A DNA stretch of 64,000 nucleotides from Roseicyclus salinarum (lineage in GTDB: Bacteria; Pseudomonadota; Alphaproteobacteria; Rhodobacterales; Rhodobacteraceae), in the NCBI RefSeq assembly GCF_029624655.1, contig NZ_JARRSA010000009.1, positions 62,001-126,000 of the forward strand, written 5' to 3'. A model generated the notes under the pieces. That model did no database searches, was not told the DNA's origin, and saw only the letters and a program-made list of their open reading frames with translations. Below, in pieces: positions 35,543-43,881 of the stretch (position 1 is the first letter of the stretch; every line of letters starts with the position of its first letter). The position numbers were made by a program, and so were the translations under genes.

Positions 35543-35649
35543 GACGTGCCCCTGCCGGCCGAGGGCTGTCGTTGTGTCGCGGTTTCAACGGCGGCGCATG
35601 AACCAGATCCCATCAGGGAGCAAATGCGAATGACTGGAGTGAACTCAAG

Positions 35650-36534
35650 ATGAACTTCCAAATCGACGACGTGACGGGCCCGGCCCGCGCCATCACCTTC
35701 GGCGGTCTCGCGATCCTTCTGTTCCTCGCCGCGCAGGACGTCGCAACCCGCACGCCCGACGCCGCCCCCGAGGCGAGCGAGAGCGCCGAGGCGCAGGACG
35801 CGAGCGAAACGGCAGACCCCGCCGAGACGCAGATGGCGGAGGCGGAGGCAACCGGAGAAACCGACATGGCCGCCGCGGATGCGGCTGCCGAGCCCACTCC
35901 GGCGACCGAGGAAGCCCCCGCCGAGACGCAAACGGCGGAGGCGGAGACCACCGAGACGGACATGGCCGCCACGGATATGGCCGCCGAGCCCGCTCCGGCG
36001 ACAGACGATGCTCCAGCCGAGACGCAAACGGCGGAGGCGGAGGCCAGCGGCGAGACGGACATGGCCGAGGCGGATATGGCGGAGCCCGCTCCGGCGACCG
36101 AGGAAGCTCCCGCCGAGACGCAGGGTGCGGAGACGGAGGGCGAAGCCGCCGCCGCGCCCGAAGCCGAGGCGTCCGGCGCTGATGGCGCTGGTGACTGGCC
36201 GGCAGAACAGATGGCCTATCTCGACGGCGACGCCGCCGCGGGTGAGCAGGTCTGGCGCCAATGCGCGGCCTGCCACGTCGCCGACCAGGAGCAGAACCGC
36301 GTCGGTCCACACCTCGTGGGCATCGTCGGACGTGACGTCGCCTCGATCGAGAGCTTCCGCTATTCGAACGCGCTGCAGGAGCTTCAGGGGCAGGTCTGGA
36401 CGCCGGAGGAACTCGATGCGTGGATCGAGAACCCGCGCGGCTATGCGCGCGGCACCTCGATGGGCTACGGCGGTCTGCGCGACGAGGGGCAGCGCCGGGA
36501 TCTTCTGGCCTATCTCGCCAGCCTCCAGGACTGA
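35650..36534 (+). CDS. Membrane-anchored cytochrome c with acidic repeat linker
   Basis: A 294-residue protein. Residues about 13-29 form an N-terminal membrane anchor (ITFGGLAILLFLAAQDV). Residues 35-180 are a very acidic Ala/Glu/Thr/Pro linker with three tandem units of 32-33 residues. The C-terminal class I cytochrome c domain carries the heme motif CAACH at 205-209, and the likely axial Met is in GTSMGYGGL. The layout is like membrane-tethered electron carriers such as cytochrome cy, in which a long linker lets the heme domain swing between complexes. It is preceded by a gap of about 107 bp. The partner complexes are not in the window. Confidence 0.85.
   Translation: MNFQIDDVTGPARAITFGGLAILLFLAAQDVATRTPDAAPEASESAEAQDASETADPAETQMAEAEATGETDMAAADAAAEPTPATEEAPAETQTAEAETTETDMAATDMAAEPAPATDDAPAETQTAEAEASGETDMAEADMAEPAPATEEAPAETQGAETEGEAAAAPEAEASGADGAGDWPAEQMAYLDGDAAAGEQVWRQCAACHVADQEQNRVGPHLVGIVGRDVASIESFRYSNALQELQGQVWTPEELDAWIENPRGYARGTSMGYGGLRDEGQRRDLLAYLASLQD
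35818..36108 (+). repeat. Three in-frame tandem repeats in the cytochrome linker
   Basis: Three near-identical units of 99, 96 and 96 bp encode PAETQ(M/T)AEAE...EPxPATEEA, residues 57-89, 90-121 and 122-153, followed by a partial copy. Copy number may vary between strains by recombination. Confidence 0.85.
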
Positions 36535-36545
36535 GCGGGAGATGC

Positions 36546-36581
36546 GCGGCCCCTGCCCCGCCCGCGCGGGCCGGGGGCCGC
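36546..36581. terminator. Hairpin between convergent cytochrome and transferase genes
   Basis: GCGGCCCC at 36546-36553 pairs with GGGGGCCGC at 36573-36581. A second strong GC hairpin lies at 36603-36626. Neither has a T-run. Their location between convergent genes suggests transcription stop. Confidence 0.45.
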
Positions 36582-36627
36582 GTCCGGTCCGGTCCGGCCT
36601 GTGGGCCGCGCCGCGGCGCGCGGCCCT

Positions 36628-38223
36628 TCAGAAGCCCACGGCCTGCCCGTCCTTGCGCGGGTCGGATCCCGCCGAATAGCCGCCCGAAGGCAGCCGCTCC
36701 ACCAGTTGCGCGCCGCCGAAGCCGAAGGCGCTGTCGGGGGCTTCGACAGAGATCTCGTGGCCGAGCCCCGCAAGGCGGGCGAGCGTGTCGGCCGGCAGCG
36801 ACGTCTCGCAGGCCACCGCGTTGCCCTCCACGAAGCGCCAGCGCGGCGCGTCGGCGGCCGTTTGCACGTCCTGCCCCCAGAGCTGGGTGCGCAGCACCAT
36901 CTGCACATGGCCCTGCGCCTGCATCGGGCCGCCCATGACGCCAAAGCTCATCCTCGGGGCGCCGTCGCGCATCAGGAAGCCCGGAATGATGGTGTGGAAC
37001 GGCCGCTTGCCCGATCCCACCTCGTTGGGATGCCCGGGTTCGAGCTTGAAGCCCGCGCCGCGGTTCTGCAGGCTGATGCCGGTGCCCGGCACGACCACCC
37101 CGGACCCGAAGCCCGCGTAGTTCGACTGGATGAAGGACACCATCATCCCCGAGGCGTCGGCCGCCGTCAGGTAGACGGTGCCGCCCGCGCGCGGTGCGCC
37201 CGGCCCGTGCCGCTGCGCCCTGTCCCGGGACACGAGGCGGGCGCGCGCCTTCAGGTAGTCGGGATCGATCAGGTGGGCCGGCGTCACCTCGGTCATGTGA
37301 CTGCTGTCGGCGACGTAGGCCTCGAGATCCGCGAAGGCGAGCTTGATGGCCTCGATCTGGAGGTGCAGCGCCAGCGGATCGTCGGCCTCGAGATCCTGAA
37401 GGCCGAGGTGGTCCAGCATCCCCAGCGCCATCAGCGCGGCGATGCCCTGGCCGTTGGGCGGGATCTCGTGCAGGACGCTGTCCCCGAACCCCGTGGAGAG
37501 CGTGCCGCACCACTCGGGGCGGTTGGCGGCGAGGTCCGCCTCGGTCAGGGCGGCGCCGTTCTCGCGGGCATGGGCGGCGATACGCTCGGCCAGTTCGCCC
37601 TCGTAGAAGGCGCGCCCCGAGGTCTCGGCGATCAGCTGAAGGCTGCGGGCCTGGTCGGGGTTGCGGAAACGCTCGCCCGCGCGCGGCGCTCGCCCGCCCG
37701 GCATGAACGCCTCCGCGAATCCCGGCTGCTCCGACAGGGTCTCGGCGCCGCGCTGCCAGAGCGCGCCGATCACCGGCGTGACGGTGAAGCCCGCCTCGGC
37801 GTAGGAGATCGCCGGCGCAAGCAGGATCGGCAGGTCGAGGGTGCCGAACCGCTCGGCCAGCGCGACCCAGGCCCCGATCGCGCCCGGCACGGTCACGCTG
37901 TCCCATCCGCGGAACGGCATCGCATCGCGGCCGCGGAACCGGTCGGGGCCCCAGGCCGCTGGCGACGCGCCCGACGCATTGAGGCCGTGCAGGGAGGTCC
38001 CGTCCCAAAGGATGCAGAAGGCGTCCGAGCCAAGGCCGTTGCCCGTCGGCTCGACCACCGTGAGCGCCGCCGCCGCAGCGATGGCCGCGTCCACGGCATT
38101 GCCGCCGCGCGCAAGCATCGACAGCCCCGCCTGCGCGGCGAGCGGATGCGAGGTTGCGACGACATTGTCGGCGAGGACGGGCGAGCGGCGGGACGCGTAA
38201 AGAGCATCATGGCGAAATGACAT
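36628..38223 (-). CDS. Gamma-glutamyltransferase family protein
   Basis: A 531-residue Ntn-hydrolase of the gamma-glutamyltranspeptidase family. The N-terminal part has SHPLAAQAGLSMLARGGNAV DAAIAA, a family signature. The predicted autoprocessing nucleophile is Thr349 in AGGTVYLTAAD. The small-subunit glycines (SFGVMGGPMQ) are present. There is no signal peptide, so it is probably cytoplasmic. The start ATG overlaps the stop of tctA (TAATG). Co-location with a TctABC importer suggests that it acts on the imported compound, which may be a gamma-glutamyl amide or similar; the exact substrate is not inferable. Confidence 0.85.
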   Translation of the reverse strand: MSFRHDALYASRRSPVLADNVVATSHPLAAQAGLSMLARGGNAVDAAIAAAAALTVVEPTGNGLGSDAFCILWDGTSLHGLNASGASPAAWGPDRFRGRDAMPFRGWDSVTVPGAIGAWVALAERFGTLDLPILLAPAISYAEAGFTVTPVIGALWQRGAETLSEQPGFAEAFMPGGRAPRAGERFRNPDQARSLQLIAETSGRAFYEGELAERIAAHARENGAALTEADLAANRPEWCGTLSTGFGDSVLHEIPPNGQGIAALMALGMLDHLGLQDLEADDPLALHLQIEAIKLAFADLEAYVADSSHMTEVTPAHLIDPDYLKARARLVSRDRAQRHGPGAPRAGGTVYLTAADASGMMVSFIQSNYAGFGSGVVVPGTGISLQNRGAGFKLEPGHPNEVGSGKRPFHTIIPGFLMRDGAPRMSFGVMGGPMQAQGHVQMVLRTQLWGQDVQTAADAPRWRFVEGNAVACETSLPADTLARLAGLGHEISVEAPDSAFGFGGAQLVERLPSGGYSAGSDPRKDGQAVGF

Positions 38224-39734
38224 TAGGCGGGATCCTTGAATTCCTGGGTCTGTCTTCTGGATCGGAGGATGCCCCGCACCGCCCAGGCCACGGACAGAGC
38301 CGCCGCGGCGAGGAACAGCAGGCTGACCGGCCGGGTGACGAACAGCGTCCAGTCGTTGTCCGTCATCAGCGCCCGGCGCAGGTTGGTCTCGGCGATCGGC
38401 CCGAGGATCACCCCGAGGACCAGCGGCGCCAGCGGATAGTCGAGCGACTTGAGCGCATAGCCCAGCATGCCCACGGCCGCGAGCAGGTAGAGGTCCGTCA
38501 CGCGGTTGTTCAGCGAGAAGGAGCCGACGACGCAGCACGTCAGGACCACGGGCACGACGACCCACTTGGGCACCTCGGCCACCCGCAGGAACAGGCGCAT
38601 CGACAGCACGCAGACCACCAGCATCATCAGGCTCGAGACGGCCATGGCAAGGAACATGCCGTAGACGAGATCGGCATTGTCCATGATCAGGCGCGGGCCG
38701 ACCGAGATCCCGTGCACCATCAGCGACGCCATCAGGATCGCGTCCACGGCCGATCCCGGAATGCCGAGCGCGATCAGAGGGATCAGGCCCCCGCCCGCAG
38801 TGGCCGAGTTCCCGGCCTCGGAGGCGACGACGCCGTCCGGCGTTCCGGTGCCGAATTTCTCGGGCGTCCTCGAGCTGCGCTTGGCCTGGTCGTAGGCGAC
38901 GAGGTTCGCGATCGACCCCCCCGCCCCCGGCAGCGCGCCGATGCCCACGCCGATCAGCGAAGACCGGATCAGGTTGACCGGGCGCATCAGCACCTCGCGC
39001 ATCACGCTCCAGGTGCGGAACTCGATGTTTCCGGTGATCAGGCGTTCGCCCTTCTTGATCGCCGATGCGTCCTCGACCTCCGAGGCGAGCTGCGAGATCG
39101 CGAAGATCCCGATCAGCACCACGAGGAACGGCAGACCCGCCGCCAGAAGCTCCAACCCCATGTCGAAGCGCGGACGGCCCATCATCGGGTCGGCCCCGAT
39201 GGTGGCGATCGCAAGACCGATCAGCGCCGCGATCAGCCCGCGCTGAAGCGAATGCCCAACGAGGCTCGCCACGATGGTCAGCGCGAAGACGATGAGCGAG
39301 AAGTATTCCCACGGGCCAAGGCGCACCGCGAAGATCGCGAGCGGCGGGGCGGCCACGATCAGCACGGCCGTCGAGATGATCGTGCCGAAGAACGACGCCC
39401 AGACGCCGAGCGACAGCGCCCGCCCCGCCTCGCCGTTGCGCGACATGGGGAAAGCGTCGAAGGTCGTGGCGACGGAGGACGGCGTGCCCGGAATTCCCAG
39501 AAGCGCCGCCGAGATCAGGCCGCCGGTATAGCCGCCCACATAGACCGACAGCATCACCGCGATGCCCTGCAGCGGGTCCATCGTGAAGGTCAGCGGCAGC
39601 GTGAGCACGATGGCCATGGTCACGGTGAAGCCGGGGATGGCCGCGGCGATGATCCCCGCGATGGTGCCGATCACCATCATCAGGAGCGTCGCGGGCGACA
39701 GGACCTCGGCGGCGCCGAGCATGAAGGCGTCCAT
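38223..39734 (-). CDS. tctA: TctA-type large permease of tripartite tricarboxylate transporter
   Basis: A 503-residue protein with about 10-12 membrane helices. TctA signatures include GYTGGLISAALLGIPGTPSS near residue 70 and GALPGAGGSIANLVAY in the middle. With TctB and TctC it forms a solute-binding-protein-dependent secondary importer for di/tricarboxylates or other organic anions. It overlaps the downstream transferase gene and is four bases after tctB. The genes run tctC-tctB-tctA. Confidence 0.9.
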   Translation of the reverse strand: MDAFMLGAAEVLSPATLLMMVIGTIAGIIAAAIPGFTVTMAIVLTLPLTFTMDPLQGIAVMLSVYVGGYTGGLISAALLGIPGTPSSVATTFDAFPMSRNGEAGRALSLGVWASFFGTIISTAVLIVAAPPLAIFAVRLGPWEYFSLIVFALTIVASLVGHSLQRGLIAALIGLAIATIGADPMMGRPRFDMGLELLAAGLPFLVVLIGIFAISQLASEVEDASAIKKGERLITGNIEFRTWSVMREVLMRPVNLIRSSLIGVGIGALPGAGGSIANLVAYDQAKRSSRTPEKFGTGTPDGVVASEAGNSATAGGGLIPLIALGIPGSAVDAILMASLMVHGISVGPRLIMDNADLVYGMFLAMAVSSLMMLVVCVLSMRLFLRVAEVPKWVVVPVVLTCCVVGSFSLNNRVTDLYLLAAVGMLGYALKSLDYPLAPLVLGVILGPIAETNLRRALMTDNDWTLFVTRPVSLLFLAAAALSVAWAVRGILRSRRQTQEFKDPA

Positions 39735-39738
39735 GCTC

Positions 39739-40248
39739 CTATCTCCCCCTGGGCAAGAATACGTTGAAGACTTCGGCGAACACCCAGTTCAGGCCGAACG
39801 AGAAGATCAGCGCGAGCGCGAGCGCGATGGCGAAGGCCGCGCGGGTCTTGGGCGCCAGCGTGACCTGCAGGACGATGAGAAACAGGAAGGTTGCGACCGG
39901 GTAGCCGATCACCGGCATCGTCGCGACGTAAAGGCCGAGCGCGCCGAAGACCGCGAAGACGAGGCGCTTGGCCCGCGCCCATTCCGCGACCTCGACGGCG
40001 AAGCGCGCGTAGGCGCTGGCCGGGATCTTGCGCAGCGACCCCGCGATCGACCCGATCAGCAGGACGATCAGCGCGCCGTGCACCAGCATCGGGAAGGCCC
40101 CCGCGCCTAGCACCTCGAAGCGCGAGGTCGGGATCGTGCGGGCCTCTAGAAAGAGGCCCGCCGATGCCGCGAGGAGCGCGACGTAGGAAAGGAGCCGGGC
40201 GATTTCGCCCGATCCTTCCGTCCGCGTGCGCCCGGGTGTCGCGCTCAA
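39739..40248 (-). CDS. tctB: TctB-type small permease
   Basis: A 169-residue protein with four hydrophobic segments, the standard TctB layout. No ATG or GTG is near the N-terminus; TTG at 40246-40248 overlaps the TGA of tctC (TTGA), so a coupled TTG start is chosen. The small subunit is needed for transport but has no known catalytic motif. Confidence 0.85.
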   Translation of the reverse strand: MSATPGRTRTEGSGEIARLLSYVALLAASAGLFLEARTIPTSRFEVLGAGAFPMLVHGALIVLLIGSIAGSLRKIPASAYARFAVEVAEWARAKRLVFAVFGALGLYVATMPVIGYPVATFLFLIVLQVTLAPKTRAAFAIALALALIFSFGLNWVFAEVFNVFLPRGR

Positions 40249-41195
40249 GGCGCGATGACCTGTGCGAGGCGCTCGACCGTCGCGCCCAGGTTGGACAGGT
40301 AGGTGGTGTAGGCCTCGCGTCCCCGGAACGCGACATCCGCGCCCGCATTGTTGATCTGCTCCACGTAGGTCGGATCCGCGGACAGTTCGGCCAGCGCCGC
40401 CTCGAGCGTCGCCTGCGCCTCCTCGGGGGCGCCCTTGGGCATCACGATGCCGCGCGTGATCGACAGGTCGAGATCCGCGCCCAGTTCCATGAAGGTCGGA
40501 ACGTCGGGCGTCTGGGGCAGGCGCTCGGTCGCGCCGGTGGCGAGAAACACGAGGTCGCCGTTCTCGACGAACTGCAGCGAGGACGAGATGTCGCCGATGG
40601 CGAGGTCGAGGTTTCCGCCGACGAGGGCGCGGATACGCTCGCCCGTGCCTTCATAGCCGACGTAGCGCCACTCGATGTCATAGGCCTCGGCGATCATGGC
40701 GGCATGAAGATGCGGCACGCCGCCCAGCGTCACGCCGATGGTCAGCTCGCCCGGATTTGCCTGCGCGTATTCAACGAGGCCCTCCATCGTGTCGAAGGGC
40801 TGGTCGGCGGAGGCGACGAGATACTGCGGCGAGGCGGTCAGAAGGGCGATCGGCTCGAAGTCGTCCCACGCAAGCTCGGTCAGGCCGGTCGCGGTCGCCG
40901 CGAGGAGACCCTCGTGCACCTGGCTGATCGTGTAGCCGTCCGCGGCGCGGCGCGAGGCCTCGGTCAGGCCGACGGTGCCGCCCACGCCGGGGATGTTGAT
41001 GACGGGCATCTCGGCGCCGAGGTAGGGGGTGACGTTGTTCGCGACGATCCGCATAAGCGTGTCGCTGCCGCCGCCGGGGCCCCACGGCACGATGAACTCG
41101 ACAGGCTGGCTGGGGTATTCCTGAGCTGCGGCCGGCTGGACGAGGGTGGCGACTGCCAGCCCCAGTCCAGCGAGGCTCCGCGAGAATACGGTCAT
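40245..41195 (-). CDS. tctC: TctC-type periplasmic solute-binding protein
   Basis: A 316-residue substrate-binding protein of the Bug/TctC family. Residues 1-about 24 are a Sec signal (SRSLAGLGLAVATLVQPAAAQ with cleavage after AAA/AQ). Mature features include the loop VPWGPGGGSDTLMRIVA and the later GTGERIRALVGGNLDLAIGD, both typical. The ligand is unknown; Bug proteins bind carboxylates, nicotinate, amino acids and others. A divergent LysR regulator suggests inducible expression. Confidence 0.9.
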   Translation of the reverse strand: MTVFSRSLAGLGLAVATLVQPAAAQEYPSQPVEFIVPWGPGGGSDTLMRIVANNVTPYLGAEMPVINIPGVGGTVGLTEASRRAADGYTISQVHEGLLAATATGLTELAWDDFEPIALLTASPQYLVASADQPFDTMEGLVEYAQANPGELTIGVTLGGVPHLHAAMIAEAYDIEWRYVGYEGTGERIRALVGGNLDLAIGDISSSLQFVENGDLVFLATGATERLPQTPDVPTFMELGADLDLSITRGIVMPKGAPEEAQATLEAALAELSADPTYVEQINNAGADVAFRGREAYTTYLSNLGATVERLAQVIAP

Positions 41196-41262
41196 GAGAG
41201 AGTCTCCTTTCTGAGGGTGCCCACTCGATCCGGGCTGTCGAATGGTTAAGCGCGGAGAGACT

Positions 41263-41302
41263 CTTTCGAAAGCGAATGTTCTTTGCCTTTTGCTGAAGCA
41301 AA
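41263..41302. promoter_or_regulatory. Palindromes in the tctC-lysR divergent promoter
   Basis: CTTTCGAAAG at 41263-41272 is a perfect palindrome, and TTTGC at 41282-41286 pairs with GCAAA at 41298-41302. Dyads of this sort between a LysR gene and its divergent target are the usual regulator binding sites. The region is A/T-rich compared with its surroundings. Confidence 0.55.
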
Positions 41303-41317
41303 TCTTAACAAAGACCG

Positions 41318-42214
41318 ATGGACATGCGTCAGCTTCAAACCATTGTCGCCGTCGCGGACACCGGCAGCTTTGCCGCCGCGGCCAATCTCGTGAACCTCAC
41401 GCCGTCCGCGGTAAGCCAACAGATTCAGGCGCTTGAGAACCACCTCGGGGTCGAGTTGTTCGACCGCAGGAAACGACCCCGCCAGCTCAATGCGAAGGGC
41501 GAGGAACTGGTCCGCGCGGCGCGCGAGGTCGTGCGGACGATGGCCGAGACCCGCATGGTGATTTCCGGGGGCAGGACGGCCGGCGTGCTCAGATTCGGGG
41601 CAATTCGCACAGTTTCCATGCAGCTTGTGCCCCGCGCCTTCGCCGAAATGCGGTCGATCTACCCCGATCTCTCCTTCGAACTGACCGTCGGCGTGTCGCA
41701 GGCGCTGATGTCGGACGTCGCCGCGGGACGCCTCGACGCCGCCATGGTCGCCGAGCATGTCGGCGTTCCCACCGGTCTTTCGTGGAGCACCGTGCTGACC
41801 GAGCCGCTGGTCCTGATCGCCCCCCCACGGGAGGGGCGGCGCAGCGACATCTCGCTCCTGCGCGATCTGCCCTTCGTCCGCTACGCCACCGACGTGCCGC
41901 TCGCGCGGCAGATCGACACCGAGCTGTCGCGCCTGTCGATCACGCCGAGACAGGTCGTCCTGACCAACACGATGCCCTCGGTCGTGGGCATGGTTCAGGC
42001 CGGCCTCGGGGTCGCCATCGTGCCCCAGATCGCCACCATCGATGCGGCGCCGGGCTCGCTGAACAGCAGGCCCTTCGGCAATGGCGCCATCGTCCGCCGC
42101 ATCGGACTGGTGCAGCGGCAGGTCTCGTCGCGCTCGAAGGTGCTCGCGGGACTGCGCGAGGTGCTTGTCCGGCGCGCGATCGACATCGGGCTCGATCCCG
42201 GCGAGACACCCTGA
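41318..42214 (+). CDS. LysR family transcriptional regulator
   Basis: A 298-residue LysR regulator. The winged helix-turn-helix occupies residues 1-60 (MDMRQLQTIVAVADTGSF, SAVSQQIQALENHLGVELF). The effector-binding domain follows from about 90. It is divergent from tctCBA and the transferase gene, 122 bp away, so it most likely controls that operon in response to the imported substrate or a metabolite. Confidence 0.9.
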   Translation: MDMRQLQTIVAVADTGSFAAAANLVNLTPSAVSQQIQALENHLGVELFDRRKRPRQLNAKGEELVRAAREVVRTMAETRMVISGGRTAGVLRFGAIRTVSMQLVPRAFAEMRSIYPDLSFELTVGVSQALMSDVAAGRLDAAMVAEHVGVPTGLSWSTVLTEPLVLIAPPREGRRSDISLLRDLPFVRYATDVPLARQIDTELSRLSITPRQVVLTNTMPSVVGMVQAGLGVAIVPQIATIDAAPGSLNSRPFGNGAIVRRIGLVQRQVSSRSKVLAGLREVLVRRAIDIGLDPGETP

Positions 42215-42217
42215 GCG

Positions 42218-43747
42218 TCAGCCGGCATTCGCCCCGCGATCCGCGCCGAGACGCGCCGCCGCATCCGCGAAGACGTCCCCAGACGCACGCCCCGCATCGA
42301 GGCGGCACCACGCCACCTGCCCCGCGCCCGCCGCGATCTGCCGCTCCAGGACGGCGACGTCCGCGTCCGAGGCATCGCCGCGGCGCGCGCGAAGGCGCGC
42401 CCGCAGCACGGCGTCGGGCGCTTCCAGCCAGAACCCCACGAATGGCCGCCCGGCCCGCTTCGCCACGTCTTCGGCCCGCGCGCGCATCGCCGGGTCCAGG
42501 AACGTCGCGTCGAGGATGACCGAATGGCCCGCCGCAAGCAGCGTGGCGGCGCGCCCGAGCATCGCGAGGTAGACGGCCTCGCGCCGCTCGCGGGCGTAGG
42601 CGGCGCTGTCGAGGCGCGTCCCGGCGGGCCGTCCGGCCTTGCGTTCCAGGTCCGAGCCGAGAAGCACCGCCCCCGGCAGCGGGCCCGCCAGGGGGGCGAG
42701 CGCGCGCGCAAGCACGCTCTTGCCGCTGCCCGACAGGCCCCCGACCGCGACAAGCCGCGCGGGCACGGGATCTAGCGCGGCGCAGGCGAGATCCAGGTAG
42801 TCCGCGACCTCGGGCGCCGACGTGCCGGGGCATCCGCGCGCGGCGTCCGTCTGCAAGAGCACCATCGCCCGGATCGCGGCGCGCACCGACAGGAACAGGG
42901 GCAGCGCGGCAAGGCCCCCGTCCTCGGTGCCGCGCGCCGCGCGAAGCCACGCATCGAGCACCCTGCAGGCCTGCCGACGCAGGCCGCGATGGCACAGGTC
43001 CATGACGAGGAATGCGATGTCGTAGAGCACGTCGCAGGTGCCCAGCGTCTCGTCGAATTCGAGCGCGTCATAAAGAACCGGCCGCCCGTCGATCAGCACC
43101 AGGTTGCGCAGATGCAGATCCCCATGGGCGCGGCGCAGGTGCCCGTCACGGGCGCGGGCGTCCAGAAGCGCGCCGTTGGCCCGCAGCCGCGCGGCGACGG
43201 CCCCCTGCCATGCCGCAAGCCGCCCGGTCCCGGCGGCCCCCTCGAACCCGGCGAAAACGCGCCCAAGTTCCGCGAGGATGTCGGCCAGAAGCGCCCTGCC
43301 GCCGCGCAGGACCGCCGGGGCCTTGGCATGATAGGCCGCGACGGCCTCGCCGATGGAGGTCGCGAGCCGGTCGTCGAGCTCTCCGCGGGCCACGACGCGC
43401 TCCAGCTCGTTCTCCGCGGGGAAGCGCCACATCCGCAGGACCCAGTCGACGACCGCCCCCGCGCCGCCCAGCTCCAGCCCCGCCTCGCCGCGCGTGACCG
43501 GCAGCATGTCGCGATAGATCTCGGGCGCGGCGGGGCGGTTGAGCTCCAGTTCGCGCGCCACGAGCTTCCTGCGCAGCGCGACCGTGCTCAGGTCCATGTA
43601 GTCGTATTTCACCTCGCGCTTCAGCTTGAGCGCCGTGTCCCCGCACAGGAAAACGTAGGCGCCGTGGGTCTCGATGACCTCAACGGGCCCGCCGCCGGGA
43701 AAGGCCCGGCCGGAGGCAAGGAAGGCGACGGTTTTGGCTTGCGTCAT
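42218..43747 (-). CDS. Two-domain protein: phosphotransferase-like fold plus AAA P-loop kinase
   Basis: A 509-residue protein of the bifunctional APH-like/ATP-binding class. Residues 1-about 310 are kinase-like, with RRAHGDLHLRNLVLIDGRPV (Brenner-type HGDLHxxN) and the metal-binding aspartate in YDALEFDE. Residues about 335-509 form a P-loop NTPase with GGLSGSGKSVLARAL. The ATG at 43747 is chosen at the beginning of similarity. It ends three bases from the converging LysR stop. An Fnr-like palindrome lies about 60 bp upstream. The substrate is unknown; the aminoglycoside name of the fold should not be taken as resistance. Confidence 0.82.
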   Translation of the reverse strand: MTQAKTVAFLASGRAFPGGGPVEVIETHGAYVFLCGDTALKLKREVKYDYMDLSTVALRRKLVARELELNRPAAPEIYRDMLPVTRGEAGLELGGAGAVVDWVLRMWRFPAENELERVVARGELDDRLATSIGEAVAAYHAKAPAVLRGGRALLADILAELGRVFAGFEGAAGTGRLAAWQGAVAARLRANGALLDARARDGHLRRAHGDLHLRNLVLIDGRPVLYDALEFDETLGTCDVLYDIAFLVMDLCHRGLRRQACRVLDAWLRAARGTEDGGLAALPLFLSVRAAIRAMVLLQTDAARGCPGTSAPEVADYLDLACAALDPVPARLVAVGGLSGSGKSVLARALAPLAGPLPGAVLLGSDLERKAGRPAGTRLDSAAYARERREAVYLAMLGRAATLLAAGHSVILDATFLDPAMRARAEDVAKRAGRPFVGFWLEAPDAVLRARLRARRGDASDADVAVLERQIAAGAGQVAWCRLDAGRASGDVFADAAARLGADRGANAG

Positions 43748-43800
43748 GTGCTGTTCCGGGGCTGTGGCCTCAGGGTCCCGCCACCGACCGGCCGGTGGCA

Positions 43801-43814
43801 ATGATCTCGGTCAA
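43801..43814. promoter_or_regulatory. Fnr-like box upstream of the phosphotransferase/AAA gene
   Basis: ATGATCTCGGTCAA matches TTGAT/C-N4-RTCAA with one end mismatch. Its centre is about 60 bp from the start codon of the minus-strand gene at 43747, similar to the other boxes in this island. Confidence 0.55.
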
Positions 43815-43881
43815 TCCTGCCGCCGGGCGGGGACCCGGCGCCGGGTCGGCCCAACCGAAGCCGCACCCCTGCCAGCGCGCC

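Noticed and set aside
36628-39312. Single 894-codon frame extending the transferase upstream into tctA
   Set aside because: The 5' two-fifths is a shadow of tctA; the transferase family starts at the ATG at 38223, which overlaps the tctA stop.
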